A DNA stretch of 64,000 nucleotides from Bacteroidetes bacterium UBA1935 (GCA_002337045.1 DDFF01000001.1:9038-73037); one strand, 5' to 3'; counted from the first letter of the stretch, positions 24,626 to 34,699 are shown. Program-made: numbers and translations. The notes: generated by a model not told the origin, from the sequence alone.

Positions 24626-27600
24626 CTATTCTTCTTCGTCAAACTGCAGTACGTCGCGGTTTGCCATCAGCAGTTCAAACTCTTCTTTAGAACCTACTAC
24701 GATGTCGTCGAAGTCGCGCATACCGGTACCTGCTGGTATCAGGTTACCTGTAATAACGTTTTCTTTCAGACCCATCAGGTTATCGCTCTTACCGTTGATA
24801 GCGGCTTGAGAAAGTACCTTGGTAGTTTCCTGGAATGAAGCTGCAGATATCCAGCTTTGTGTACCCAGAGACGCTTTGGTGATACCTTGCAGCAGCGGTG
24901 CAGATGTAGCAGGTGCCGCATCGCGGTATTCTACTACTTTCTTATCATTGCGGCGCAGCATACTGTTCTCTTCGCGTATTTCGCGCAGGGTCACAATCTG
25001 TCCCGGATGCAGTTTATCAGAATCGCCTGCTTCGGTAATAACTTTCTTGTCAAAGATCCAATCGTTCTCTTCCATGAAGTCGAATTTATCAACTGTATCA
25101 TCTTCCAGGAATTTAGTATCACCCGGATCTACGATAGATACTTTACGCATCATCTGGCGTACTATCACCTCAATGTGCTTATCGTTGATTTTCACACCTT
25201 GCAAACGATATACCTCTTGGATTTCGTTTACCAGATATTCCTGTACTGCAAACGGTCCTTTGATAGACAGGATATCGCCAGGTGTTGTTGCACCGTCAGA
25301 CAGTGATGTACCTGCTTTTACGAAGTCACCGTCCTGCACCATGATGTGGCGCGTCAGCGGTACCAGGTATTTCTTCACCAGTCCTTCGCGAGATTCTACG
25401 ATGATCTCACGGTTACCACGCTTCACATTACCGAATGCTACCACACCGTCTATCTCTGCTACGATAGCAGGATTGCTCGGGTTACGTGCTTCAAACAGTT
25501 CCGTTACACGCGGCAGACCACCAGTGATATCTCGGCTACGGCCCATCACACGTGGTATCTTAACGATAACCTGACCGCTGTTTACGCTGTCGCCATCTGC
25601 TACGATGATGTGAGAACCAACCGGAAGGTTGTATGATTTTACTTCCTTACCACCTTCTACAATGATGGCAGGGATTTTTGTCTTGTCTTTAGTTTCGATA
25701 ACCACTTTCTCGCGGTGACCTGTTTGTTCGTCGGCCTCTTCGCGGAATGTGATACCCTCGATAACGTTTTCCAGTACGATTTTACCCGGAACTTCAGATA
25801 CGATAACGGCGTTGAACGGATCCCATGTACAGATCACATCACCTTTCGCTATTTTCTGTCCGTTCTTCACTTTCAGGTGAGAACCGTAAGGAATGTTGTT
25901 AGTTATCATCAGGCGGTCGTTAGCTACGTCTACTATACGCACCTCGCCCGTACGGCCGATAACCACATTAATAGTTTCGCCTTCGCCATCTACAAATGTT
26001 GTAGTACGCAGACCATCGAACTGGATAGTACCGTCGAACTTAGCCAGCAATTGAGATTCGATTGCAGAAGAGCCCGCAACACCACCCACGTGGAAGGTAC
26101 GAAGTGTAAGCTGTGTACCCGGCTCACCGATAGACTGTGCAGCGATGATACCTACCGCATCACCTTTCTGTGTCATGTAGCCAGTTGCAAGGTTTTTACC
26201 ATAGCACTTAGAGCACACACCACGACGCGCCTCACATGTCAGCACCGAACGGATTTCAACTGTATCGATAGCGCTTTCTTCGATGCGTTGTGCTACGTCC
26301 TGTGTGATTTCGCTACCGGCAGCTACCAGCAGTTCATCTGTCAGCGGATCGTAAACATCGTGGAGGGATGTACGGCCGAGGATACGGTCATACAATGGCT
26401 CTACTATTTCTTCATTGTCTTTCAGTGCAGATGTTGCAATACCACGCAGTGTACCACAGTCTTCTTCATTGATAACAACGTCTTGTGCAACGTCTACCAG
26501 ACGGCGTGTCAGATAACCCGCATCAGCTGTCTTCAGGGCCGTATCGGCAAGACCTTTACGCGCACCGTGGGTAGAGATGAAGTATTCTAATACCGACAGA
26601 CCTGTTTTGAAGTTTGACAGAATCGGGTTTTCGATGATCTCTGAACCTGAAGAACCACTACGACGTGGTTTAGCCATCAGACCCCTCAAACCTGCCAGCT
26701 GTTTAACCTGTTGTTTAGAACCACGCGCACCCGAATCAAGCATCATGTAAACAGAGTTGAAACCTTGTTTATCACTCGCCATTTCGCGGATAAGTGTTTC
26801 TGTAACGTGGGTATCTACGCGAGACCAGATATCGATAATCTGGTTGTAACGTTCGTTGTTTGTAATCAGACCCATGTTGTAGTTTTCCCAAACTTCATCA
26901 ACTTCCAACTGTGCGTTGTTGATAAGTTCTTCTTTAACATCAGGTACTGTAAGGTCATTGATGTTGAACGACAAACCACCACGGAAGGCAGTACGGAAAC
27001 CAAGCGTTTTGATATCGTCAAGGAACTGAACTGTTTTAGGGATACCTGCGTTTTTCAGGATATCACCAATGATTTCACGCAAAGACTTTTTAGTAAGCAG
27101 TGCGTTTACGAAACCACTTTCCTTAGGTACAAATTGGTTGAACATTACACGGCCTACCGTAGTTTCCAGCAGTTGTTTTTTCACACCGCCTTCTTTAGCA
27201 AGCACATCAACTTTTACTTTAATCCATGCGTGCAGGTCTACACGGCCTTCGTTATACGCAATGATTACTTCTTCAGGGCTGTAGAATGCCATGCCTTCAC
27301 CTTTTACAGGATCGTTTGGCAGGTTCTTTTTACCCTTGCTGATATAGTACAGACCAAGCACCATGTCCTGAGAAGGCAGGGTAATCGGCGTACCGTTTTG
27401 CGGGTTCAGAATGTTGTGAGAAGCCAGCATCAGCAATTGAGCCTCGAGGATAGCCGCGCTGCTCAATGGTACGTGTACCGCCATCTGGTCACCATCGAAA
27501 TCGGCGTTGAACGCAGAACACACGAGCGGGTGCAGTTGGATCGCTTTACCTTCAATCAGTTTTGGCTGGAATGCCTGGATAGACAGACGGTGAAGCGTTG

Positions 27601-28951
27601 GGGCACGGTTTAATAAGATCGGGTGACCTTTCAGTACGTTTTCAAGGATATCCCAAACAACAGATTCTTTGCGCTCAACCAATTTCTTGGCGCTCTTCAC
27701 TGTTTTTACGATACCTCTTTCAATCAGTTTGCGTATGATGAACGGCTTGAACAATTCAGCCGCCATGTCTTTAGGAAGACCACACTCGTGCAGCTTCATT
27801 TCAGGACCTACCACGATAACCGAACGACCTGAATAGTCAACACGTTTACCAAGCAAGTTCTGACGGAAACGACCTTGTTTACCTTTCAGTACGTCTGAGA
27901 GTGATTTCAGTGCACGGCCACCTTCTGCTTTTACAGCGTTTGATTTACGGCTGTTATCGAACAGAGAGTCTACCGCTTCCTGCAACATACGTTTTTCGTT
28001 ACGCAGGATCACTTCCGGTGCCTTAATTTCTATCAGGCGTTTCAGACGGTTGTTACGGATGATAACACGGCGGTACAGATCGTTCAGATCTGATGATGCG
28101 AAACGGCCACCATCCAGTGGTACCAACGGACGCAGTTCTGGTGGAATAACAGGGATATACTGCATTACAGTCCATTCCAGCCTGTTTTCTACACGTGTAT
28201 TTGCATCACGGAATGCTTCAACAACGCTCAGGCGTTTCAGTGCCTCTTGCTTACGTTGCTGAGAAGTTTCGTTTGCGGCAGCGTTACGCAGGTCGTAAGA
28301 CAATTGGTCAAGGTCTATACGGCTCAGCAGTGTGTGTACTGCCTCTGCGCCCATCTTAGCAATAAACTTGTTCGGATCTTCATCCGGCAGGTATTGATTG
28401 TCTTTAGATACGCTGTCCAATATTTCCAGATACTCGTCTTCTGTCAGCAGTTGCAGGTACGTGTTCTCTGAATCTTTCAGGTTCAGTTTCTGACGTATCA
28501 GCTCTTCTGCTTCACCCGCTTGTACTACTACATAGCGTTCGTAGTAAACGATGCTTTCCAGTTTTTTAGAGCTTGAACCCAACAGATAACCTATCTTGTT
28601 AGGAAGGCTCTTGAAGTACCATATGTGTACGATAGGCACTACCAGTTTGATGTGGCCCAGACGTTCACGACGTACTTTCTTTTCAGTTACTTCAACACCA
28701 CAACGGTCGCACACGATACCCTTATAACGGATACGCTTATACTTACCGCAATAGCATTCGTAATCCTTTACCGGACCGAATATTTTTTCGCAGAACAAGC
28801 CATCACGTTCAGGCTTGTACGTACGATAGTTAATAGTTTCAGGCTTCAACACCTCGCCATACGAACGGTCAAGTATCGTATCAGGAGAAGCGAGACTGAT
28901 GGTGATTTTGTCAAATCCCGCTTTTGGACGGTTATCCTTTTTAATAGCCAT
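24626..28951 (-). CDS. rpoC: RNA polymerase beta-prime subunit
   Basis: A 1441-residue subunit carrying the catalytic magnesium loop NADFDGDQMAVHVPL (about 470-485). The N-terminal zinc ribbon is CYCGKYKRIRYKGIVCDRCGV (about 67-88), and a second zinc site CEARRGVCSKCYG is in the C-terminal half. The trigger-loop/bridge-helix region is around PGTQLTLRTFHVGG. It lies 66 nt downstream of rpoB and is followed by a terminator. In many Bacteroidetes the gene after rpoC is a DUF3467 gene; here that gene sits at 60.7 kb instead. Confidence 0.98.
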   Translation of the reverse strand: MAIKKDNRPKAGFDKITISLASPDTILDRSYGEVLKPETINYRTYKPERDGLFCEKIFGPVKDYECYCGKYKRIRYKGIVCDRCGVEVTEKKVRRERLGHIKLVVPIVHIWYFKSLPNKIGYLLGSSSKKLESIVYYERYVVVQAGEAEELIRQKLNLKDSENTYLQLLTEDEYLEILDSVSKDNQYLPDEDPNKFIAKMGAEAVHTLLSRIDLDQLSYDLRNAAANETSQQRKQEALKRLSVVEAFRDANTRVENRLEWTVMQYIPVIPPELRPLVPLDGGRFASSDLNDLYRRVIIRNNRLKRLIEIKAPEVILRNEKRMLQEAVDSLFDNSRKSNAVKAEGGRALKSLSDVLKGKQGRFRQNLLGKRVDYSGRSVIVVGPEMKLHECGLPKDMAAELFKPFIIRKLIERGIVKTVKSAKKLVERKESVVWDILENVLKGHPILLNRAPTLHRLSIQAFQPKLIEGKAIQLHPLVCSAFNADFDGDQMAVHVPLSSAAILEAQLLMLASHNILNPQNGTPITLPSQDMVLGLYYISKGKKNLPNDPVKGEGMAFYSPEEVIIAYNEGRVDLHAWIKVKVDVLAKEGGVKKQLLETTVGRVMFNQFVPKESGFVNALLTKKSLREIIGDILKNAGIPKTVQFLDDIKTLGFRTAFRGGLSFNINDLTVPDVKEELINNAQLEVDEVWENYNMGLITNNERYNQIIDIWSRVDTHVTETLIREMASDKQGFNSVYMMLDSGARGSKQQVKQLAGLRGLMAKPRRSGSSGSEIIENPILSNFKTGLSVLEYFISTHGARKGLADTALKTADAGYLTRRLVDVAQDVVINEEDCGTLRGIATSALKDNEEIVEPLYDRILGRTSLHDVYDPLTDELLVAAGSEITQDVAQRIEESAIDTVEIRSVLTCEARRGVCSKCYGKNLATGYMTQKGDAVGIIAAQSIGEPGTQLTLRTFHVGGVAGSSAIESQLLAKFDGTIQFDGLRTTTFVDGEGETINVVIGRTGEVRIVDVANDRLMITNNIPYGSHLKVKNGQKIAKGDVICTWDPFNAVIVSEVPGKIVLENVIEGITFREEADEQTGHREKVVIETKDKTKIPAIIVEGGKEVKSYNLPVGSHIIVADGDSVNSGQVIVKIPRVMGRSRDITGGLPRVTELFEARNPSNPAIVAEIDGVVAFGNVKRGNREIIVESREGLVKKYLVPLTRHIMVQDGDFVKAGTSLSDGATTPGDILSIKGPFAVQEYLVNEIQEVYRLQGVKINDKHIEVIVRQMMRKVSIVDPGDTKFLEDDTVDKFDFMEENDWIFDKKVITEAGDSDKLHPGQIVTLREIREENSMLRRNDKKVVEYRDAAPATSAPLLQGITKASLGTQSWISAASFQETTKVLSQAAINGKSDNLMGLKENVITGNLIPAGTGMRDFDDIVVGSKEEFELLMANRDVLQFDEEE

Positions 28952-29017
28952 ATTAAGAAAGAAGTATTTTTTTTAAAATTTTGTTGTTAATCCTTTGACG
29001 TCTTAATTCAAAGAAAA

Positions 29018-32000
29018 CTATTCAAATTTCAGTTCCAGACCCAGACCACGCAGTTCATTCACCAATACGTTGAATGATTCTGGTATGCCCGGTTTCGGTA
29101 CGTTGTCACCTTTCACGATGGCTTCGTAAGTCTTAGCACGACCCATGATGTCATCCGATTTCAGTGTCAACAGCTCTTGCAGAATGTTGGCAGCACCATA
29201 TGCTTCAAGTGCCCATACCTCCATCTCACCGAAACGCTGACCACCGAACTGTGCCTTACCACCCAATGGCTGTTGTGTGATGAGACTGTACGGCCCGATA
29301 GAACGAGCGTGCATCTTATCATCAACCATGTGGTGCAGTTTAATCATGTAGATGATACCAACAGTAGCCTTCTGATGGAAGCGCTCACCTGTTTCACCAT
29401 CATACAGATATGTGTGGCCAAAGTTTGGCAAACCTGCTTCGTGAATCAGTTCATCGATTTCGCTTACAGCGGCACCGTCAAATATTGGCGTTGCAAATTT
29501 CACACCCAGTTTTTCACCTGCCCAGCCAAGGATAGTTTCGTAAATCTGTCCAAGGTTCATACGAGAAGGTACACCAAGCGGGTTCAGTACGATGTCTACA
29601 GGCGTACCATCTTCCAGGAACGGCATGTCTTCATCACGAACTATTTTGGCAACGATACCTTTGTTACCGTGGCGACCGGCCATCTTATCACCCACTTTCA
29701 GCTTACGCTTGCTAGCAAGGTATACTTTAGCCAGTTTCAATACGCCCGCAGGCAGTTCGTCACCTATGCTCAGGTTGAACTTCTCGCGTTTGTAACGACC
29801 CAGTTCTTCGTTGAATTTGATATTGTAGTTGTGCAACAACAGGTTGATCAGATCATCCGTTGCTTTATCACCTGTCCAGTTCAGTGGGTTCACATTCTGG
29901 AAATCGATAGAGCCCAATGTTTTAGAATTGAACTTACCACCTTTGCTCAGAATCAGTTCGCCGAAGTTGTTCGTGATACCTGCAGAAGACTTGTCTTTCA
30001 ACAATGTCATCAGCTTGTCCATCAACAGGTTCTTCAGGTCTTCGAGGTTCTTCTCGTGAACTTTTTCTATTTTTTCCAGTTGTGCTTTTTCACGAACTTT
30101 AGAATTCTTGTCCTTCTTAGCACGTTGGAACAGTTGCTTGTCGATAACGATACCTTCTGTACCACTTGGTGCTTTCAATGATGCATCTTTAGCATCACCT
30201 GCTTTATCACCGAAGATAGCGCGCAACAGTTTTTCTTCAGGCGTAGGGTCAGTTTCACCTTTAGGTGTGATTTTACCTATCAGGATGTCGCCCTCACCTA
30301 CGTGAGCACCTATGCGGATGATACCGTTTTCATCCAGGTCTTTAGTAGCTTCTTCAGATACGTTTGGTATATCCGGTGTCAGCTCTTCTTCACCCAGTTT
30401 AGTATCACGTACTTCCAGTTCATACTCATCAATGTGGATGGATGTGAACAGATCTTCGCGTACTACTTTTTCGTTGATTACGATGGCATCCTCGAAGTTG
30501 TAACCTTTCCAAGGCATGAACGCAACTTTCAGGTTGCGGCCCAGTGCCAGTTCACCATCTTTAGTAGCGTAGCCTTCTGTCAGGAAGTCGCCTTCTTTCA
30601 CCTTCTGCCCTACTTTTACGCTTGGCCTCAGTGTGATGCTGGTGCTTTGGTTGGTTTTCTTATACTTAGTAAGTGTATATACTTTCAAATCATCCTCGAA
30701 CGATACCAAACGAGCGTTTTCGCTGCGGTCGTAACGTACATGGATTTGGTTAGCATCTACGTATTCTACAACACCGGTACCTTCTGCATGTATTTGTATA
30801 CGTGCATCGCGTGCAGCTTTAGCTTCCAGACCTGTACCTACGATAGGCACCTGCGGACGAATCAGCGGAACAGCCTGACGTTGCATGTTCGATCCCATCA
30901 GCGCACGGTTGGCATCATCATGCTCAAGGAACGGAATCAGTGACGCACTCAAACCAACAATCTGGTTAGGTGCCACGTCCATGTATTCTACTTCTTCGCG
31001 ATCCAGGATCGGGAAGTCACCTGTCTGACGAGATTTGATTTTATCTTCTATAAAGTTGCCTTTATCATCCAACGGGATGTTTGCCTGGGCAATTTTCGCT
31101 TCATCTTCTTCTTCCGCGCTCAGGTAGTGATGATGTTTCAGATCAACCTTACCTTCTTTTACCTTGCGGTATGGAGTTTCGATAAAGCCCATGTCATTGA
31201 TCTTAGCGTGTACGCAAAGCGTAGAGATAAGACCGATGTTCGGACCTTCCGGCGTCTCGATAGTACACAGACGGCCATAGTGGCTATAGTGAACGTCACG
31301 AACCTCGAAGCCTGCACGCTCACGGCTAAGACCGCCGGGACCGAGGGCAGATATACGACGCTTGTGCGTGATCTCTGACAGCGGATTCGTTTGGTCAAGG
31401 AACTGAGACAGCTGCGATGTACCGAAGAATGAGTTGATAACTGAAGACAGTGTACGTGCGTTAATCAGGTCGATTGGCGTAAACACCTCGTTATCACGAA
31501 CGTTCATACGTTCGCGGATAGTACGAGCCATACGAGCCAGACCAACACCAAACTGTGCAAACAACTGCTCGCCTACTGTACGTACACGACGGTTGCTCAA
31601 GTGGTCAATATCATCTATCTCTGCTTTACCGTTCGTCAGACGAACCAGATATTTAATGATAGAGATAATATCTTCCTTGCTCAATACTTTTGTATCAAGG
31701 TTGATATCCAGACCCAGTTTACGGTTGATTTTATAACGACCTACTTCACCCAGATCATAACGCTTGTCACTGAAGAACAATTTCTCAATGATACCACGTG
31801 CTGTTTCGTCATCCGGCGCATCAGAACCACGCAATTGGCGGTAGATGTGCTGAACGGCTTCCAGTTCAGAGTTTGAAGTATCTTTATTTAATGTATTGTA
31901 GATAATAGAGAAGTCACCGCTCACTTCTTCTTTCTGCAGGAATACGGTAGGGATACCCATTTCCTGAATCATAGCAGCGTTGTCTTCGTCCAGTACGTTA

Positions 32001-32830
32001 TCACGATCCAGTACTACTTCGTTACGCTCAATAGTAACTACCTCACCTGTATCTTCATCTACGAAGTCTTCTGTCCATGTACGCAACACACGTGCAGCCA
32101 GACGGCGGCCTATGTGTGCTTCCAGTGTTTTCTTATCTGTTTTCACTTCGTCTGCCATACCAAACAGTTCAAGGATGTCCTTATCTGTTTCGTAGCCAAT
32201 AGCACGAAGCAATGTAGTTACAGGGAATTTTTTCTTACGGTCGATGTAAGCATACATTACATTGTTAATGTCTGTAGCAAACTCCATCCACGCACCTTTG
32301 AAAGGTATTACGCGTGCACTGTAGATTTTAGTACCATTAGGGTGAACACTCTGGCCGAAGAATACGCCCGGAGAACGGTGCAGCTGAGATACAACTACAC
32401 GCTCAGCACCGTTGATAACGAAGGTACCGCGCGGAGTCATGTATGGGATATTACCCAAAAACACGTCCTGAACGATAGTTTCAAAGTCAACGTGTTCTTC
32501 ATCATTACAGCTCAGTTTCAATTTCGCTTTCAGCGGTACTGAATACGTGAGGCCGCGCTCCATACACTCTTCTATAGTGTAGCGTGGCGGGTCGATGAAG
32601 TAATCCAAAAACTCGAGAACGAAAATGTTGCGTGTATCCGTGATAGGAAAATTTTCCTGAAACACACGGAACAAGCCCTCATTATCACGCTTATCAGGCG
32701 TGGTTTCGAGCTGGAAGAAATCCTGGAACGATTGCAGCTGAATGCCCAGCAGATCAGGTGTTTCAGCAACATCATGAATCTTCGCGAAGTTAACGCGGCC
32801 GGATGCAGTTCGTTTTTGTGGTATAGCCAT
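29018..32830 (-). CDS. rpoB: RNA polymerase beta subunit
   Basis: A 1270-residue subunit. The rifampin-binding region FFGTSQLSQFLDQTNPLSEITHKRRISALGP (split here across FFGTSQLSQFLDQ and ITHKRRISALG) keeps the E. coli D516, H526 and S531 equivalents, so no common resistance substitution is present. The active-site segments PEGPNIGL and GRHGNKGIVAKI are intact. Start MAIPQKRTASG follows an AAGGAG sequence 17 nt upstream. There is no rplJ-rplL in front: the next 304 nt contain no gene, then a divergent lipoprotein gene, and a promoter at 32971-33006. Confidence 0.98.
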   Translation of the reverse strand: MAIPQKRTASGRVNFAKIHDVAETPDLLGIQLQSFQDFFQLETTPDKRDNEGLFRVFQENFPITDTRNIFVLEFLDYFIDPPRYTIEECMERGLTYSVPLKAKLKLSCNDEEHVDFETIVQDVFLGNIPYMTPRGTFVINGAERVVVSQLHRSPGVFFGQSVHPNGTKIYSARVIPFKGAWMEFATDINNVMYAYIDRKKKFPVTTLLRAIGYETDKDILELFGMADEVKTDKKTLEAHIGRRLAARVLRTWTEDFVDEDTGEVVTIERNEVVLDRDNVLDEDNAAMIQEMGIPTVFLQKEEVSGDFSIIYNTLNKDTSNSELEAVQHIYRQLRGSDAPDDETARGIIEKLFFSDKRYDLGEVGRYKINRKLGLDINLDTKVLSKEDIISIIKYLVRLTNGKAEIDDIDHLSNRRVRTVGEQLFAQFGVGLARMARTIRERMNVRDNEVFTPIDLINARTLSSVINSFFGTSQLSQFLDQTNPLSEITHKRRISALGPGGLSRERAGFEVRDVHYSHYGRLCTIETPEGPNIGLISTLCVHAKINDMGFIETPYRKVKEGKVDLKHHHYLSAEEEDEAKIAQANIPLDDKGNFIEDKIKSRQTGDFPILDREEVEYMDVAPNQIVGLSASLIPFLEHDDANRALMGSNMQRQAVPLIRPQVPIVGTGLEAKAARDARIQIHAEGTGVVEYVDANQIHVRYDRSENARLVSFEDDLKVYTLTKYKKTNQSTSITLRPSVKVGQKVKEGDFLTEGYATKDGELALGRNLKVAFMPWKGYNFEDAIVINEKVVREDLFTSIHIDEYELEVRDTKLGEEELTPDIPNVSEEATKDLDENGIIRIGAHVGEGDILIGKITPKGETDPTPEEKLLRAIFGDKAGDAKDASLKAPSGTEGIVIDKQLFQRAKKDKNSKVREKAQLEKIEKVHEKNLEDLKNLLMDKLMTLLKDKSSAGITNNFGELILSKGGKFNSKTLGSIDFQNVNPLNWTGDKATDDLINLLLHNYNIKFNEELGRYKREKFNLSIGDELPAGVLKLAKVYLASKRKLKVGDKMAGRHGNKGIVAKIVRDEDMPFLEDGTPVDIVLNPLGVPSRMNLGQIYETILGWAGEKLGVKFATPIFDGAAVSEIDELIHEAGLPNFGHTYLYDGETGERFHQKATVGIIYMIKLHHMVDDKMHARSIGPYSLITQQPLGGKAQFGGQRFGEMEVWALEAYGAANILQELLTLKSDDIMGRAKTYEAIVKGDNVPKPGIPESFNVLVNELRGLGLELKFE

Positions 32831-32970
32831 AGTATGTTAAAAACTCCTTTTTTACAAAACAAAAATCCCCATACCGTATAGCGTTAGCTAACAGTACAGG
32901 TTCAAACTGTAACAATAAAATTGATCAATAAATAAGTGCACGTGCTTATCCCAACCAAAAATTGGGATTG

Positions 32971-33006
32971 CAAATATAGGAAAGAATAATTTTAATGAGC
33001 AAAAAA
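32971..33006 (-). promoter_or_regulatory. rpoB promoter (Bacteroidetes -33/-7 type)
   Basis: On the minus strand TTTTTTG (33000-33006) and TATATTTG (32971-32978) are 21 nt apart. Transcription would begin near 32965, giving a leader of about 135 nt before the rpoB ATG. The first leader bases can form CCCAA/TTGGG (32951-32967 region). The rest of the 430-nt gap between rpoB and the lipoprotein gene contains no other recognisable feature apart from the lipoprotein promoter. Confidence 0.7.
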
Positions 33007-33193
33007 TATTCCAAAAATGTGAAAATGGCGTTTTTTTTCTGAAAATGTGGAGAAAAATGAATTTCTGAACACCATATTCATATATAAAATTGTAATAATA
33101 CCGCACTAATTTCTCTATTTACTAAGGAATATCCGTGCCAGCACGTAGTAAAATTACCCGTAATATGGTATTACACAGGCGATACCCGAAAAT

Positions 33194-33201
33194 TACTTTT
33201 G
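33194..33201 (+). promoter_or_regulatory. -7 promoter element of the small lipoprotein gene
   Basis: TACTTTTG fits TAnnTTTG and lies 59 nt before the ATG at 33261. No convincing TTTG is found at -33. Confidence 0.45.
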
Positions 33202-33260
33202 TCTCAACAAATGAAACAAATCATTTGGATAAAATTCATAACACTCTAAAAGCAACAATT

Positions 33261-33470
33261 ATGAAAAAAATCGCCCCAATTGCAATCGCTGTTCTTGTAG
33301 TAGCAGGTATGACATCTTGCAAAAAAGACTACACTTGTACTTGTAAAGACAGTGCAGGTAAGCAAGTAGCAACTTACACTTATCCAAAGGTTAAGAAAAG
33401 CGATGCACAGTCTGCATGCGACACATGGAACAATGCATTGAAAGTATCAGGTGGCAGCTGCGGCCTGTAA
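33261..33470 (+). CDS. Small secreted lipoprotein, unknown
   Basis: A 69-residue protein. MKKIAPIAIAVLVVAGMTSCKKD is a lipoprotein signal with a lipobox ending TSC (Cys20). The mature part is only about 50 residues, with CTCKDSAGK, VKKSDAQSACDTWN and a final GGSCGL, giving four further cysteines that could form two disulfides. It probably sits in the periplasmic or outer-membrane leaflet. I do not know a function. A longer frame opening at 33135 has no coding look. It has its own promoter element and terminator. Confidence 0.8.
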   Translation: MKKIAPIAIAVLVVAGMTSCKKDYTCTCKDSAGKQVATYTYPKVKKSDAQSACDTWNNALKVSGGSCGL

Positions 33471-33492
33471 TAATCATTAATTCTCTTTTATT

Positions 33493-33520
33493 AAGGCGCT
33501 CCTCGGGGCGCCTTTTGCTT
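33493..33520 (+). terminator. Terminator of the small lipoprotein gene
   Basis: AAGGCGC (33493-33499) pairs with GCGCCTT (33508-33514), with further pairing across the CTCCTCGGGG loop, followed by TTGCTTTT. It ends 23-50 nt past the stop codon. Confidence 0.85.
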
Positions 33521-33546
33521 TTATATAATGTTATAGTCAGAAACTA

Positions 33547-33579
33547 TTTTGTTTAGTTAGATGTACGTACATATATTTG
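33547..33579 (+). promoter_or_regulatory. marR promoter overlapped by a perfect palindrome
   Basis: TTTTG (33547-33551) and TATATTTG (33572-33579) are 20 nt apart. ATGTACGTACAT (33561-33572), a perfect 12-nt palindrome, lies in the spacer and touches the -7 element, a fitting operator for the MarR protein. The ATG at 33584 is only 4 nt beyond the -7 element, so the mRNA is probably leaderless or nearly so. Confidence 0.65.
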
Positions 33580-33583
33580 CATT

Positions 33584-34039
33584 ATGAAACTTGAAGATGT
33601 ATTAAAAACTAACAAGTTCAACGACGAGGTACACAAAGCGACGCTGAATATATTATACACATCCTACTGGATGCGCGATAATGTAAGCAGTACTATGAAG
33701 GAGATTGGCATCACCTCTGAACAATTCAATATCCTGAGAATACTGAAGGGCAAACACCCCGAAGCTATGTGTGTAAAGGATATAGCAAGTAGGATGATTG
33801 AAAAAAGCTCCAACGTGCCACGTATACTGGACAGATTGGTAGCCAAAGAGTTGGTAATGCGAACCACTTCTAAAGAAGACAAGCGCGAAACCATTATTTC
33901 GCTAACCGATACAGGCATGAAAACGCTGCAAAGGGCAAATGAAGAACTGGCAGCCATCAACAAAAAGACGATAGGCATTAATAATGAGGAAGCCACAGTG
34001 CTGAACCAATTGCTTGAAAAACTTAGAAAAACTGATTAA
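33584..34039 (+). CDS. MarR-family transcriptional regulator
   Basis: A 151-residue winged-helix dimer. The helix-turn-helix is around residues 55-85 (CVKDIASRMIEKSSNVPRILDRLVAKELV), followed by the wing RTTSKEDKRETIISLTDTG, the classic MarR DxR pattern. MarR proteins usually repress their own operon and release DNA on binding a small phenolic or oxidant. The yceI gene follows after 21 nt, so the pair is likely an operon; MarR next to YceI is a recurring arrangement in Bacteroidetes. It is probably autoregulated through the palindrome in its promoter. Confidence 0.93.
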   Translation: MKLEDVLKTNKFNDEVHKATLNILYTSYWMRDNVSSTMKEIGITSEQFNILRILKGKHPEAMCVKDIASRMIEKSSNVPRILDRLVAKELVMRTTSKEDKRETIISLTDTGMKTLQRANEELAAINKKTIGINNEEATVLNQLLEKLRKTD

Positions 34040-34060
34040 AAACTATAAAACAATACAATT

Positions 34061-34591
34061 ATGGCAACAAACTGGGCATTAGATGCTTCGCACTCAGAAA
34101 TACAATTCAAAGTGCGCCACATGATGATTTCAAACGTTACAGGCGAGTTTCAGAAATTTGATGCAAGCGTAACTACAGAAGGCGATGATTTCGCAACAGC
34201 TAAAATCAGCTTCACCGCAGATGTAGATTCAATAACCACAAAGAATGAACAACGCGATGGACACCTGAAGTCTGAAGATTTCTTTGATGCTGCAAACCAC
34301 CCGCAAATCAAATTTGAAAGCACAGAACTGAAGAAAGTAGATGACGAAAACTACAAACTGCATGGCAATCTTACCATCCGTGCTACTACCCTGCCAATCG
34401 TGCTGGATGTAGAATATGGTGGTACTATTAAAGACCCTTGGGGCAATATCCGTGCAGGTTTCGTGGTAGAGGGTAAAATAAACCGTAAGGAATACGGCTT
34501 GCACTGGAGCGCAGTTACAGAAGCAGGCGGACTGGTAGTGAGTGATGATGTAAAACTGCACGCTGCGGTAGAATTTGTAAAAGCATCTTAA
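34061..34591 (+). CDS. YceI family protein
   Basis: A 176-residue lipocalin-like protein with the YceI layout: WALDASHSEIQFKVRHMMISNVTG at the start, DSITTKNEQRDGHLKSEDFFDAANHPQIKFES in the centre, and IRAGFVVEGKINRKEYGLHWS near the end. YceI proteins bind polyisoprenoid or similar lipids. No signal peptide is visible, so this one is probably cytoplasmic, unlike E. coli YceI. It is the second gene of the marR operon and is followed by a strong terminator. Confidence 0.92.
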   Translation: MATNWALDASHSEIQFKVRHMMISNVTGEFQKFDASVTTEGDDFATAKISFTADVDSITTKNEQRDGHLKSEDFFDAANHPQIKFESTELKKVDDENYKLHGNLTIRATTLPIVLDVEYGGTIKDPWGNIRAGFVVEGKINRKEYGLHWSAVTEAGGLVVSDDVKLHAAVEFVKAS

Positions 34592-34614
34592 TAAGATTAG
34601 GGGGCGATAAATGC

Positions 34615-34642
34615 AAAGGGTGTCACAATTGTGACACCCTTT
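34615..34642 (+). terminator. Terminator of the marR-yceI operon
   Basis: AAAGGGTGTCAC (34615-34626) and GTGACACCCTTT (34631-34642) form a perfect 12-bp stem with loop AATT, followed by GTTG. The hairpin is symmetric and may act in both directions. Confidence 0.85.
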
Positions 34643-34699
34643 GTTGCGTTATGGCTGATAATAATTGTAACTTTTCTTAAACAACTACGATATACTATT

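Noticed and set aside
24819..28990. Several long plus-strand ORFs opposite rpoC
   Set aside because: The reverse of a biased coding sequence often stays open; none shows motifs and all lie fully within rpoC.
29177..32542. Plus-strand ORFs up to 334 residues opposite rpoB
   Set aside because: Shadows of rpoB for the same reason; no start context or domain.
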